A DNA stretch of 64,000 bases from Fibrobacterota bacterium (GCA_023459055.1 JAEWVR010000003.1:1-64000), one strand, 5' to 3'. Shown: positions 26,469-35,836, counted from the first letter of the stretch. Numbers and translations are program-made. Notes: generated by a model from the sequence alone, not told the origin.

Positions 26469-27178
26469 TACTCTTTCACCTTTCCAAATCGTCTGTCACG
26501 TTTACTGTAATCCTCAAGCGCTGCAACAAGGCAATCCTTATTGAAATCGGGCCACAGTACATCAGTAATATGCAGCTCTGCATACGCCGCCTGCCAGAGC
26601 AGGAAATTACTGATACGAATATCACCTCCGGTACGTATAATCAGTTCAGGATCCGGGATATCTTTAGTATACATATAAGAACTAAACATTTTTTCATCAA
26701 GCAGCTCGATCACCGATGGATCGGTAATTGCTTTTTTCGCGAATTCTTTTGCTGCATTAACAATCTCCGCGCGTCCGCCATAACTGATTGCAAGGATCAG
26801 GGTGAGACCTGTATTATTCTTCGTTTCGTCAATGCCGGCAAGAAGTTCGTTACGTGTTTTAGGCGGTAATTTGGAGAGATCGCCAATTGTCTGAAGCCGC
26901 ACATTGTTTGCGTGAAGATTCCTGATCTCCTTCCTTGTCATTTCGACAAGCAGATCCATCAGCATGGATACTTCTATGGTAGGCCGTCCCCAGTTCTCTG
27001 CTGAAAACACGTAGGTTGTCAGATAGGAAATACCGAGTTCACCGCATGCACGGACAATCTCCCGTGTAGCACTGGTTCCGGCACGATGCCCTGCAGTGCG
27101 CGGAAGTCCGCGCTGCTTTGCCCATCTGCCATTACCATCCATTATTATTCCAACATGTGTCGGTATCTTTAGTTTCAT
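26468..27178 (-). CDS. uppS: Undecaprenyl diphosphate synthase
   Basis: A cis-prenyltransferase of 236 residues that extends farnesyl diphosphate to the C55 carrier lipid for peptidoglycan and O-antigen. It shows GIIMDGNGRWAKQRG (catalytic Asp), GHRAG, and RTGGDIRISNFLLWQAAYAE, where most relatives have RTSGE. It is first in the four-gene unit. The gap upstream to frr is about 285 bases and includes the frr terminator, so uppS should have its own promoter. Confidence 0.96.
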   Translation of the reverse strand: MKLKIPTHVGIIMDGNGRWAKQRGLPRTAGHRAGTSATREIVRACGELGISYLTTYVFSAENWGRPTIEVSMLMDLLVEMTRKEIRNLHANNVRLQTIGDLSKLPPKTRNELLAGIDETKNNTGLTLILAISYGGRAEIVNAAKEFAKKAITDPSVIELLDEKMFSSYMYTKDIPDPELIIRTGGDIRISNFLLWQAAYAELHITDVLWPDFNKDCLVAALEDYSKRDRRFGKVKE

Positions 27179-27364
27179 TACACTACTCTCGTTAAATCAG
27201 CAGCTTACAATGCCATCACAACTACACAGTAATCAGCTGGTATTTTTACCCATGGTAAGTTCTAAAAACAGGTACAACATACTACGATTACCTAATTATA
27301 ATCGTCACACTATTTTAGAAACAATACTAAACAGGTAAATATACATGATGCCCTGATAGGACAT

Positions 27365-27396
27365 AAAAAAAGAGCCCCGAAACCGGAGCTCTTTTT
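27365..27396 (-). terminator. Intrinsic terminator after frr
   Basis: The minus-strand stem AAAGAGCTCCG / CGGGGCTCTTT with a 4-base loop is followed by a T tract. It ends the rpsB-tsf-pyrH-frr run and separates it from uppS. Confidence 0.92.
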
Positions 27397-27463
27397 GAAT
27401 TCTTTGTTGCATACATGCCGGTCGCCGCATTGTTTATGATAGTCGCGACTGACAGCTACGACA

Positions 27464-28027
27464 TTAAACTTCCATGATCTCTTTCTCTTTTTGAGCAAGA
27501 AGTTCATCGACAGTTTTAATAAACTTGTCAGTAATTTTCTGAATATCATCCTGACCTTTTTTAGCTTCATCCTGTGTGACGAGTTTATCCTTTTCGTCCT
27601 TCTTGAGCTTTTCATTGGAATCGCGGCGGATATTTCTTATACCCACTTTGCTCTCTTCACCAATTTTTTTACAATTTTTGAAAAGATCTTTTCTGCGTTC
27701 CTCTGAAAGTGGAGGAATCGGCAATCTGATAATATTTCCATCATTCTGGGGATTTAATCCAAGATCTGATGTACGGATTGCTTTTTCGATTTCCTTAAGC
27801 ATTGTTTTTTCCCAGGGCTGTACTACCACCATGCGGGCATCAGGCACACTGATATTTGCGACCTGGTTGATCGGCATTGGTGATCCGTAGTAATCAGCTG
27901 TTATCCCGTCAAGCAGCGCCGGAGTAGCACGTCCTGTACGGATTCTGAGAAGATCTTTTTTCAGACTCTCTATTGCTTTCTGCATACGCTGATTGGTTTC
28001 AGCAATAATTGGTTCCAGTGCACTCAC
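27464..28027 (-). CDS. frr: Ribosome recycling factor
   Basis: RRF with EF-G splits the post-termination ribosome. With GTG at 28027 the protein has 187 residues, the usual size. GGAGGAAA sits right before it and the codon overlaps the pyrH stop (GTGA), so coupling is likely; an upstream ATG at 28078 would add seventeen unlikely residues. Landmarks: RIRTGRATPALLDGI, ANISVPDARMVVVQPWE, NDGNIIRLPIPPLSEERRK. Confidence 0.95.
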   Translation of the reverse strand: MSALEPIIAETNQRMQKAIESLKKDLLRIRTGRATPALLDGITADYYGSPMPINQVANISVPDARMVVVQPWEKTMLKEIEKAIRTSDLGLNPQNDGNIIRLPIPPLSEERRKDLFKNCKKIGEESKVGIRNIRRDSNEKLKKDEKDKLVTQDEAKKGQDDIQKITDKFIKTVDELLAQKEKEIMEV

Positions 28028-28743
28028 TGTTTTCCTCCACTTGTTACAGTTGTTCCAACAGGCTGTCCCTGAATACACTTTCTGAGATTACCCTTTTCAA
28101 GCAGTTTGAAAACGATAATATCAACGCCGTACTCCTGACAGAACGAGAATGCAGTTGCATCCATAACTTTAAGTTCACGTGCGAGCGCTTCAGCATGTGT
28201 TAGCGTCTCAAAACGCACAGCATCTGGATTTTTTGCAGGATCACTGTCATACACGCCATCAACTTTTGTTGCTTTAAGAACTGCATCAGCGCCGATTTCA
28301 GCGCAGCGCAGTGCAGCAGCAGTGTCAGTTGTAAAGAATGGATTTCCAGTTCCTCCGGCAATTACAACAACAATTCCCATTTTCATGTATTCAATTGCGA
28401 GATCCGGTGTAAAGTACTCACCAGCTCTGTCACAATGAACCGCAGTCAGTACTCTTGCAGGAATCTCCCGTGCTTCAAGATACTCTTTGATCGCAATGGA
28501 ATTGATTACAGTCCCGAGCATTCCCATTGTGTCACCTGCCACCCGGGATACCCCTTCAGCAGTTGCGCCACGGATAAAATTTCCGGCACCAATTACAATT
28601 GCAATCTCAACACCGTCCTGGTATACTTCGGCGATATCATCAGCAACCTGACCTGTTATCTCAGGATCAATCCCAAAGCCTTTACTTCCGGCAATTGCCT
28701 CACCGGAAAGTTTAAGGAGCACTCTGTTATATTTTGATGCCAT
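28024..28743 (-). CDS. pyrH: UMP kinase
   Basis: Bacterial UMP kinase of the amino-acid-kinase fold, 239 residues: UMP + ATP to UDP + ADP. Visible: VLLKLSGEAIAG, the GAGNFIRGA loop, MGMLGTVINSIAI, and GTGNPFFTTDTAAALRCAEI for nucleotide binding. Usually hexameric, activated by GTP and inhibited by UTP. It lies in the conserved order rpsB-tsf-pyrH-frr, five bases after tsf and overlapping frr. Confidence 0.96.
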   Translation of the reverse strand: MASKYNRVLLKLSGEAIAGSKGFGIDPEITGQVADDIAEVYQDGVEIAIVIGAGNFIRGATAEGVSRVAGDTMGMLGTVINSIAIKEYLEAREIPARVLTAVHCDRAGEYFTPDLAIEYMKMGIVVVIAGGTGNPFFTTDTAAALRCAEIGADAVLKATKVDGVYDSDPAKNPDAVRFETLTHAEALARELKVMDATAFSFCQEYGVDIIVFKLLEKGNLRKCIQGQPVGTTVTSGGKQ

Positions 28744-28748
28744 AATAA

Positions 28749-29621
28749 TTATTCTGCGCCACGTTCCATACGAACAAATGAAAGAACTTTAATTTTTGAA
28801 CTGAGTTCTTTTTCTGTTTCAGCAATTCTCTGTGCAATGCTGATCTCAGGATTTTTTACAAATGGCTGACCTACAAGTGTAACTTCCTGGAAGAACTTGA
28901 CAAGCTTACCCTCAACGATCTTATCCCAGATTTTTTCCGGTTTACCTGATGTCTGTGCCTGTGTAAAATAGATCTCTTTTTCTTTCGCAATAACTTCAGG
29001 ACTGATTGCATCAGAATCCGCTGCCATCGGATTTGATGCCGCAACCTGCATTGCAAGATCTTTTCCGAGGTCAGCCATAGCTGCAGAATCGAGACCGGCA
29101 GTTGCACTCAATTTTACAACAACACCGATTTTACCGTTACCATGGTTGTAGGTGAACAGTTTCTCATTTGCACCAGATGCATCCACTTTTGCATATCTGC
29201 GGAACATGATATTCTCACCGATTTTACCGATAAGCTCAGTCACGCGTGCTTCAATAGTGATATTTCCCATTGATTGAGCAACGATAGCTTTTGCAGCGTT
29301 GATATCTGCAGGTTTTTTCTCAATAAGAACTTTTCCAAGAGTATCAACAAATGCCACGAAGTCATCATTACGGGCAACAAAGTCAGTCTCTGAGTTTACT
29401 TCATAAACGCATGCGGTTGTTGCATCGGAAACTATAGTGACTTTACCCTCTTTAGCAGCTTTATCAGCGCGTTTTACTGCTGTAGCCTGACCCTGCTTGC
29501 GAAGATTTTCGATTGCGACAGTCATATCACCATTGGCATCGATGATTGCCTGTTTGCAGATCATCATTCCAAGACCGGTTTTGTCGCGAAGTTCTTTTAC
29601 TACTGCTGCAGATACTTCCAT
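28749..29621 (-). CDS. tsf: Elongation factor Ts
   Basis: Nucleotide exchange factor for EF-Tu, 290 residues. The N-terminal UBA-like part has LRDKTGLGMMICKQAIIDANGD, the two core exchange domains carry VNSETDFVARND, and the end (FVKNPEISIAQRI) is typical. It is the second gene of the rpsB operon. The 111-base gap to rpsB contains no visible terminator. Confidence 0.96.
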   Translation of the reverse strand: MEVSAAVVKELRDKTGLGMMICKQAIIDANGDMTVAIENLRKQGQATAVKRADKAAKEGKVTIVSDATTACVYEVNSETDFVARNDDFVAFVDTLGKVLIEKKPADINAAKAIVAQSMGNITIEARVTELIGKIGENIMFRRYAKVDASGANEKLFTYNHGNGKIGVVVKLSATAGLDSAAMADLGKDLAMQVAASNPMAADSDAISPEVIAKEKEIYFTQAQTSGKPEKIWDKIVEGKLVKFFQEVTLVGQPFVKNPEISIAQRIAETEKELSSKIKVLSFVRMERGAE

Positions 29622-29732
29622 TTTTTATATACTCCTTTTGTATTCTATTTTTAATGAAAAAAGAATGGGATCTCATCGACCGCCATTCTTATAAAGTAAA
29701 CCTGAAATCAATTATGATTATCTTTCAGGCGA

Positions 29733-30563
29733 TCATTCTTCTTCAGTGAATTTCACAACTTTCTTGTGAACTACACGATGTTTTTTTGCTGCTGACTTTG
29801 GATCATCCGGATCCTCTTCAACTTCATCAAACTTGCTCTGTTTTTCAGCTTTCATCTCTGCTGCGATATCTTCAGGTTTGATTTTGTCACTGACTTCAAT
29901 GATTGCATCTGCAACAGCTCTTGTGATAAGCTGTACCGACTTGATCGCATCATCGTTTCCAGGGATTGGAAAGTCAACACAATCAGGATCACAGTTTGTA
30001 TCAACAATCGCACCGATAGGAATATGAAGACGACGGCCTTCAGAGATTGCAATATGTTCTTTAATTGTATCTACAACAAAAATAAGTGATGGCAGTCTTC
30101 TCATGTTCCTGATACCTTCAAGCACCGCAAGAAGTTTCTCTTTACGTTTTGCAAGAAGCATACGTTCCTTCTTGGGAAGCGCATTGATTGTACCATCATT
30201 TTCCATCGCTTCAATTTTGTCGAGTTTTGCGATGCTCTGACGAATTGTCTGGAAGTTTGTGAGCATTCCACCAAGCCAGCGTTCGGTAACAAATGGCATA
30301 TTGCAGCGTGTAGCTTCTTCTTTAATACAATCACGAAGCTGTTTCTTTGTTCCTACGAAAAGAACCTTGCCACCTTTACCAACTTCTTTTTTTACTTTAT
30401 CAATAAGCTTTTCAACATTCTGAAGAGTCTTGTTGAGATCAATAATGTAGATGCCGTTTTTAGGGCAAAGGATAAAACGTTTCATTTTCGGGTTCCAGCG
30501 TTTTGTCTGGTGACCGAAATGAGTTCCTGCCTCGAGAAGATCCTGAAGCGATAATGAAGACAT
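29733..30563 (-). CDS. rpsB: 30S ribosomal protein S2
   Basis: Ribosomal protein S2, 276 residues with the ATG at 30563, which has AGGAG upstream; an ATG at 30626 would add 21 unlikely residues. Family strings: LLEAGTHFGHQTKRWNPKM, VGTKKQ, ERWLGGMLTNF, and IPIGAIVDTNCDPD. The tail beyond the S2 fold is a ~40-residue charged extension (EDPDDPKSAAKKHRVV), longer than in E. coli. In many bacteria S2 represses its own operon; no leader structure is obvious here. Confidence 0.96.
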   Translation of the reverse strand: MSSLSLQDLLEAGTHFGHQTKRWNPKMKRFILCPKNGIYIIDLNKTLQNVEKLIDKVKKEVGKGGKVLFVGTKKQLRDCIKEEATRCNMPFVTERWLGGMLTNFQTIRQSIAKLDKIEAMENDGTINALPKKERMLLAKRKEKLLAVLEGIRNMRRLPSLIFVVDTIKEHIAISEGRRLHIPIGAIVDTNCDPDCVDFPIPGNDDAIKSVQLITRAVADAIIEVSDKIKPEDIAAEMKAEKQSKFDEVEEDPDDPKSAAKKHRVVHKKVVKFTEEE

Positions 30564-30688
30564 AGTGACTCCTAACATGTAAGTTGGGTTAATCAACCAC
30601 GAATTATCACAGCGGAAGAATACCATCCCAATGGAACAGCACCCATCTTCCGCTCAAATCGTGTGATACTATAGTATATTGGAAAATA

Positions 30689-31078
30689 TTAACGTTTCGA
30701 GAACTGGAATCTACGGCGGGCACCTGCCTGACCGTATTTTTTACGCTCTACGACGCGTGAATCTCTGGTGAGAAAACCACTTTTACGAAGTAACTTGTGG
30801 TACTCTTCATTAACCAGTGCAAGCGCACGGGAAATTCCAAGTCTGATAGCACCTGACTGTCCGCTCAAACCACCACCGCGAACACTTGCGACGATATCGT
30901 ACGATGATGCAACCTGAAGAAGATTCAGCGGCTGCTCAACATCCATTACAAGCACATCACTCTTCAAATAATCAAGCAGAGGCTTGCCATTGACTGTGCG
31001 CTCACCCTTACCCGGGCGAATGATAACCGTTGCAATCGCGTTTTTTCTTTTACCGGTCGCAGATAATCTGTTGTCCAA
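30689..31078 (-). CDS. rpsI: 30S ribosomal protein S9
   Basis: S9, 129 residues, with the usual GKRKNAIATVIIRPG start, VRGGGLSGQSGAIRLGISRAL core and the basic tail ending QFSKR, which reaches the P-site tRNA. It lies 26 bases after rplM, the universal order rplM-rpsI. Confidence 0.97.
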   Translation of the reverse strand: MDNRLSATGKRKNAIATVIIRPGKGERTVNGKPLLDYLKSDVLVMDVEQPLNLLQVASSYDIVASVRGGGLSGQSGAIRLGISRALALVNEEYHKLLRKSGFLTRDSRVVERKKYGQAGARRRFQFSKR

Positions 31079-31104
31079 AATGACCAGCTCCTTTTTAATA
31101 GCTC

Positions 31105-31536
31105 TTATTTAAGGTTTAACTCTTTTGGCTGCTGCGCGGTATGAGGATGACTTGCGCCAGCATATACATGAAGCTTACTCATGATCTTTCTGCCGCGAGC
31201 ATTCTTTGAAACCATACCATGGACCGCATGAATAAGAATCTTTGATGGGTCCAGTGCAAGCTGTTCTTTAAATGAACGGAACTTTCCACCACCTGGGTAG
31301 TGTGAATGACGGAAATACTCTTTTGTTTCCGGCTTTGTTCCAGTCAACTTAACTTTTTCTGCATTAACAATCACTACAAAGTCACCGTGATCCTGATTTG
31401 GTGAGTAAGCAACCTTACCCTTTCCGATCAATACCTGTGCAACCTTTGAGGCAATGCGTCCAAGCGAAATGTCTGTTGCATCTACAACATACCAGTTACG
31501 CTTGATTGACTTTTCGTCTACTACTACTGTTTTCAT
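31105..31536 (-). CDS. rplM: 50S ribosomal protein L13
   Basis: L13, 143 residues, started at ATG 31536 (MKTVVVDEKSIKRNWYVVDA) with AGGATGG upstream; the frame is open further to 31566 but those residues do not belong to the family. DATDISLGRIASKVAQVLIGKGK and HPHTAQQPKELNL are typical. It leads the rplM-rpsI operon, with a near-consensus promoter at 31592-31620. Confidence 0.97.
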   Translation of the reverse strand: MKTVVVDEKSIKRNWYVVDATDISLGRIASKVAQVLIGKGKVAYSPNQDHGDFVVIVNAEKVKLTGTKPETKEYFRHSHYPGGGKFRSFKEQLALDPSKILIHAVHGMVSKNARGRKIMSKLHVYAGASHPHTAQQPKELNLK

Positions 31537-31591
31537 GGCTGTACCATCCTCAAATACTGAGTACATTCAGATTTTAAAATTTAGTCATGAG

Positions 31592-31620
31592 AATATAAAA
31601 TAGTGAAATTGAGATGTCAA
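31592..31620 (-). promoter_or_regulatory. Promoter of rplM-rpsI
   Basis: On the minus strand TTGACA (31615-31620) and TATATT (31592-31597) are exactly 17 bases apart. The same pair and spacing precede rpmB. The predicted start point leaves a leader of about 50 bases. Confidence 0.75.
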
Positions 31621-31719
31621 CAAAGATTATTATTTTTTTAATTCTTCCCAACTGCTGACATCACACTTCAATTTCAAAAATACAGAAGAATAATAATGAT
31701 GATCGGCATGAAATATACA

Positions 31720-32922
31720 CTATGACTGCGAAGGAAGGAACAACGCAATAGCATTTTCTGAAATAACCTTTACAAGCCCACCGCATTTTCGCAAAAGAAC
31801 ATACCCCATTGACCCGGCAGCAACCCGGTCAAGTTCAGAATCGAACGCACCTGCATGCGACACATTCCCGTTTTGATCAATCTCAACCAAAATTTTTACA
31901 TACTTACAATCGAGCCTTGGAATATCTTCCGGAACTGTATCTGCATTTGCGATACTGAAAGTAATCGCTCCAACATTACCGACAGATTCACGTATCAAAA
32001 AAAGTATCGAGCGGATAATATGACGCGCATAATCAGGATCAATATCAAGTTTTGCAATCTCACCGGCCTTAAAATCTATTGTTATACTGCGGCTGACAAA
32101 TAGCTCCTCAGCGGCTTCCTTAAGTATCATATCGGTATTGGACACTTTTTTCTTCATCGTTGATGTAAGCCCGATGTTCGCAAGCTGTTTCAATACCTCA
32201 ACAGCACTCTCCACGCACGTTTTAATGGCCTCCATACTTGATTTGAATTCCTTTCCATGAGCCATCTGCATCTCCATAAGCTGAAGATTGCCATAAATAC
32301 CCGTGAAAAGGTTACTAAAAGTATGACGCATCGCACTGGAAAGAAGTTCATAAGGATTATAATGGCGTTTTTTATCTATCAGAGCTAACGCTTCATCATC
32401 CTGCACACAATCGAAAATAATCCCCACTGTTCCTTGAAAATCATGCACGTCCGATGATGTATGCTGACCAGATGCATTTACATTACAAAAAACGGGTTGT
32501 TTATCACCGTTAGAATTTTTTTTACCAAAAAGACGCATCCGTAAATCAGTCGTACGACGCGGCGGAGCCCGACGTTCATCAAAAAGTTTCGGCGCTCGCT
32601 CATTACCTGTAGAAATACCTGTAAATTTTGGAAGTATATAATCCCTGCTCACTGATGACAAATCGTCAGGATGTACAATATTACTGAAATGAAGACCGAT
32701 CAACTCCTGTGGTTCGTAACCCAGCACATCAGTAACATTCTGACTTAAATAGGCAAAATGTCCCCGCTCATCAAGTGCATAGACCACCCCGGGAAGTGTC
32801 TCCACCAGTGTTTTGTAATGCTGGTCCATATCACTAAACAGTATTGAATAATCTGACAGAGTAACTTGCTTGTGTTCCACATCGGCCTCTGTTTTTAAAT
32901 TACCTGTGCTGAACCATCCCAA
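31720..32922 (-). CDS. PAS-domain protein with degenerate histidine-kinase module
   Basis: A 400-residue cytosolic protein: one PAS domain (about 32-175, with VVYALDERGHFAYLSQNVTDVLG), then a dimerisation helix with the H-box (SSAMRHTFSNLFTGIYGNLQL), then a region in the place of the ATPase domain. That last part keeps length and strand pattern but lost the ATP-binding residues: the N-box is ILFLIRES without Asn, the DxGxG box reads DQNGNVS, and the GxGxG box reads AAGSMGYVL. It probably cannot self-phosphorylate and may pass phosphate or act as a scaffold. No response regulator is adjacent; start not firmly set. Confidence 0.75.
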   Translation of the reverse strand: MGWFSTGNLKTEADVEHKQVTLSDYSILFSDMDQHYKTLVETLPGVVYALDERGHFAYLSQNVTDVLGYEPQELIGLHFSNIVHPDDLSSVSRDYILPKFTGISTGNERAPKLFDERRAPPRRTTDLRMRLFGKKNSNGDKQPVFCNVNASGQHTSSDVHDFQGTVGIIFDCVQDDEALALIDKKRHYNPYELLSSAMRHTFSNLFTGIYGNLQLMEMQMAHGKEFKSSMEAIKTCVESAVEVLKQLANIGLTSTMKKKVSNTDMILKEAAEELFVSRSITIDFKAGEIAKLDIDPDYARHIIRSILFLIRESVGNVGAITFSIANADTVPEDIPRLDCKYVKILVEIDQNGNVSHAGAFDSELDRVAAGSMGYVLLRKCGGLVKVISENAIALFLPSQS

Positions 32923-33231
32923 CGATCCCGACTTTCAGCAAAAAGCCACACTCCCCAATTTGACCAAATACCAATTAATGGACTTTTTGTCCTGTCACTA
33001 TTGTGATACTAAATGCTACCACCAACAATCTATCTTGTCATTAAAAAAATTAAATTTTTTTTAACTTTATACGAACAATCAGACAACAAAACACTTTTTT
33101 CTCTATTACAACACAGAACATCACAAACATGAACACTATTTTCAATGTTTTGTGCAAGAGTTTAAACAACCATTATAAATACGGAGTATTTTGGGTGTAG
33201 ACGTTTACATGTTGCCAAAGCAGTAACGGAT
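32923..33231. other. AT-rich intergenic region, nothing recognised
   Basis: 309 bases between the PAS protein and the small exported protein, both on the minus strand. It is AT-rich with no open frame of note and no clear hairpin. Confidence 0.5.
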
Positions 33232-33570
33232 CTACCGTAACATTTTAATAAAAAGAGGACCTTTGGCACTATTTTCCTGAAGCATCTTATCAAGAGAGTA
33301 AATAGAGTCATTTCTATTGAAAGTAATCTCTTTTACTTTTGCACCTCTGGCATTATAGAGAATCGCTTTTTGAAATCCACGAAGTGAATTCACATCGGGT
33401 CGACTACCCATTACTGATGTAAACGCGATATCTCTGGTTATTGATTGCCCGGAGACTTTCGTAACATCCTTCTTGCCTGCAGAACTGTTTTGATCAGCAT
33501 GAACGATAGTCAGATGAACACAGAAAAAACACACATACAAAAGCGCACCTGCAATGATCCTGTTCTTCAT
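33232..33570 (-). CDS. Small exported protein, unknown function
   Basis: A 112-residue secreted protein. ATG 33570 begins a signal peptide (MKNRIIAGALLYVCFFCVHL ... VHA); ATG 33600 would add ten residues. The mature part ends AILYNARGAKVKEITFN ... GPLFIKML, which resembles the short beta-sandwich sorting tails attached to type IX-secreted proteins, here almost on its own. It lies 121 bases downstream of the sigma factor gene in the same direction. No domain is recognised with certainty. Confidence 0.6.
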   Translation of the reverse strand: MKNRIIAGALLYVCFFCVHLTIVHADQNSSAGKKDVTKVSGQSITRDIAFTSVMGSRPDVNSLRGFQKAILYNARGAKVKEITFNRNDSIYSLDKMLQENSAKGPLFIKMLR

Positions 33571-33691
33571 TTGCCCCCGCATTGTTGTAACTGACAGCAA
33601 TTCATAATATGGAATATACTAATAAAATGTTGATAATGAATGAAAATTTTTATTCGTTCACTACCAGCATAATCAGCATTTCAATAAACAC

Positions 33692-34543
33692 CTACGATGA
33701 ACGGTATGCAAGCAGCCGTTTACTACGTGAAGAGTGCTTTAGACGGCGCAAAGCTTTTTCTTTAATCTGACGAGCCCGTTCCCGTGTAAGATTAAAACGC
33801 TGCCCTATCTCTTCAAGGGTATGTGAGGTTTCCTCGCCGATACCGAAATACAAACGAACGACCTCTTTTTCACGTTCACTGAGAGTATCAAGCGTTTTAG
33901 AGATCTCATCCTGAAGTGATACTTCCATTAGACCGTTATCCGGCAGCAATTGATCCTCATCCTGAAGAACATCCATAAGCCGGCTGTCCTCACCATGCTG
34001 CAACGGAGCATCAAGCGACATATGGCTGTTACCGATTTTAATCGTTTCCTGAACTTCAGAGATATCGATTTTCAGTTCTTCAGCCAATTCTTCGACATTA
34101 GGAAGACGCCTGAATTTTTGTTCAAGCTTACTCTGCATCTTACCGATTTTGTGAATGGTGCCAACCCTGTTCAAAGGCAGTTTAATAATGCGGGACTGTT
34201 CAGCAAGGGCCTGAAGAATCGCCTGGCGAATCCACCACACAGCATATGAAATGAATTTAAAATTCTTTTTTTCATCAAATCTTTTTGCAGCTCGTATTAA
34301 GCCAAGATTCCCCTCATTTATCAGGTCACTTAGTGGCAAACCCTGATTCTGATAGTTGCGCGCGACACTGACAACGAAACGAAGGTTTGCATTTACAAGC
34401 TTCTCAAGTGCTCTTTTGTCACCTTTGCGAATTCTGACTGCAAGCTTGGCCTCATCTTCAAGAGTAAGACTTTTATTCTTTCCAATCTCACGTAAATAAA
34501 GCGCTAACGACCCCTCTTCAGGAAGAAACTGCGTTTTCTCCAT
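33692..34543 (-). CDS. rpoD: Primary-type RNA polymerase sigma factor (RpoD/SigA family)
   Basis: A 283-residue group 1/2 sigma-70 factor. Region 1.2 (SLALYLREIGKNKSLT), 2 (NANLRFVVSVARNY ... DLINEGNLGLIRAAKRFD ... ISYAVWWIRQAI), 3 and 4 (EREKEVVRLYFGIGE, TLEEIGQRFNLTRERARQIK) are all present and well conserved. Region 1.1 is absent, so it is as short as the housekeeping sigma of Bacteroidetes. It may be the primary factor or a close group-2 paralogue; only the whole genome can tell. It recognises -35/-10 promoters such as those before rplM and rpmB. Confidence 0.88.
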   Translation of the reverse strand: MEKTQFLPEEGSLALYLREIGKNKSLTLEDEAKLAVRIRKGDKRALEKLVNANLRFVVSVARNYQNQGLPLSDLINEGNLGLIRAAKRFDEKKNFKFISYAVWWIRQAILQALAEQSRIIKLPLNRVGTIHKIGKMQSKLEQKFRRLPNVEELAEELKIDISEVQETIKIGNSHMSLDAPLQHGEDSRLMDVLQDEDQLLPDNGLMEVSLQDEISKTLDTLSEREKEVVRLYFGIGEETSHTLEEIGQRFNLTRERARQIKEKALRRLKHSSRSKRLLAYRSS

Positions 34544-34881
34544 ATACCTGCTTTCACCTCAATGTATTTCTATATATCCTGAAATTTCAGGAATCAAGCT
34601 TTTAAATATACCAAAATTCACATCTATAGTGCAAGGCAGCACCGAAATGGTTTGGTTGAAACACAATAATTATACACTAAATAAGTTCAAAAAAGATTTT
34701 TTTCAACACAGAGATTTACTAATTATGAACAGCAATCGTTCTATCATTTTGAATTTAAAGCAATTTTGACACATAGAATTTTATTTTATTGAATAACGAA
34801 CTTTATTTAGCACTTCTTTTTTGACATTGTCAGGAGCAAATTGTATATTAGGCAATTATTTTTTAACTATCTGGAGGAAAT
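34544..34881. other. AT-rich divergent promoter region
   Basis: 338 bases between the sigma factor gene (minus strand) and rpmB (plus strand). It is AT-rich and non-coding. The only clear signal is the rpmB promoter at 34821-34849. Confidence 0.6.
34821..34849 (+). promoter_or_regulatory. Promoter of rpmB
   Basis: TTGACA (34821-34826) and TATATT (34844-34849) are 17 bases apart, close to the ideal. GGAGGAAA follows directly before the rpmB ATG at 34882. Confidence 0.8.
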
Positions 34882-35067
34882 ATGTCCAAGACTTGTGAAA
34901 TATGCGGTAAACACCCACGTTCAGGATGCACCATATCACATGCTCATAACGTGAGCAAACGCATTTTCTACCCGAATCTTCGATCAATCAAAACAGTTGT
35001 TGAAGGAACTGCTAAGACAATCAAGATTTGTATGAAGTGCCTTAAAGCTACTGCAAAAAGCAAATAA
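34882..35067 (+). CDS. rpmB: 50S ribosomal protein L28
   Basis: L28, 61 residues, in the zinc-binding form: CEICG near the N-terminus and CMKC near the end provide four Cys ligands. GHAHNVS-like SHAHNVSKR and FYPNLRSI are typical. It is a single-gene unit with promoter, strong ribosome site and terminator; rpmG, often adjacent elsewhere, is not here. Confidence 0.96.
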   Translation: MSKTCEICGKHPRSGCTISHAHNVSKRIFYPNLRSIKTVVEGTAKTIKICMKCLKATAKSK

Positions 35068-35077
35068 GTAAAAATAT

Positions 35078-35108
35078 TAGCCCTTGATTATTTCCGGGGC
35101 TATTTTTT
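35078..35108 (+). terminator. Intrinsic terminator after rpmB
   Basis: The stem TAGCCC / GGGCTA with a ~15-base loop is followed by TTTTTT. It lies about ten bases past the stop. Confidence 0.85.
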
Positions 35109-35361
35109 ACTTCAAAGGCTGTCTGTATTCCGCCATTGTACGGATTTTACTTCCTGAGATTTTTTCAGACCTTTAAGCTATTGGCCTGAGAATAATTAAT
35201 TAGTGTTTAACGCCTGACAATTCTGGCATTTTAATTCCCGATGCACCTGTGAAGGTGATAATAAAATCCTGAGTATTTTCCTTGCTACGTTTTTCGACAT
35301 ATTCTATTTCAAAATGTTTTATTTTCACAATCGAATTCAACCATTTAAAGGAATAAGGCGT

Positions 35362-35763
35362 ATGTATTCAACATTAAAGGTATCTGCTATGACACTTTTA
35401 TTTGGACTGATTACAGGCTGCACCATGGACAACCTCTCATCACACCAGATTGGACACTATAGCGGGATTAATCCCTGTAATGACTGCCCAGGTATTCTCG
35501 TTGACCTCAATCTAAAAGAAAAAGCCCAATATCATGCACTATTCAAATACATGGAACGAAACACATCATATCAGGAAAACGGTATCTGGAAAATTGTCAC
35601 CGATGAAGATGCTGCAGGGAAACAGATTCAGGTTATTAAACTTACACCCTTCAAATCATCATCGAATACATCTTACCTTCTTAAGAACAACACTACACTG
35701 CAGCTTCTTGATACCCTGAAGCTGCCCATCGAATCATCTACGCTTAAAAAGAATGTTCACTGA
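35362..35763 (+). CDS. NlpE-like lipoprotein
   Basis: A 133-residue lipoprotein. ATG 35362 gives a signal peptide with lipobox LITGC (Cys20); the upstream ATG 35314 is less likely. The mature part opens with HYSGINPCNDCPGILVDLNL, matching the N-terminal domain of NlpE (G-x-Y-x-G-x2-P-C-x-D-C-x-G-I). It includes the CxxC pair that in E. coli takes part in copper and redox signalling to the Cpx system. Later strands (NGIWKIV...IQVIKLTP) fit the small beta-barrel. The Cpx partners are not in the window, so a signalling role is only inferred. The next gene begins 73 bases on. Confidence 0.78.
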   Translation: MYSTLKVSAMTLLFGLITGCTMDNLSSHQIGHYSGINPCNDCPGILVDLNLKEKAQYHALFKYMERNTSYQENGIWKIVTDEDAAGKQIQVIKLTPFKSSSNTSYLLKNNTTLQLLDTLKLPIESSTLKKNVH

Positions 35764-35836
35764 GCGGAGTAATTATCTTTGTGCGTCGATTAAGAGATCG
35801 TCAGAACTAATCAATGAACATAAACAGGAGGCATCA

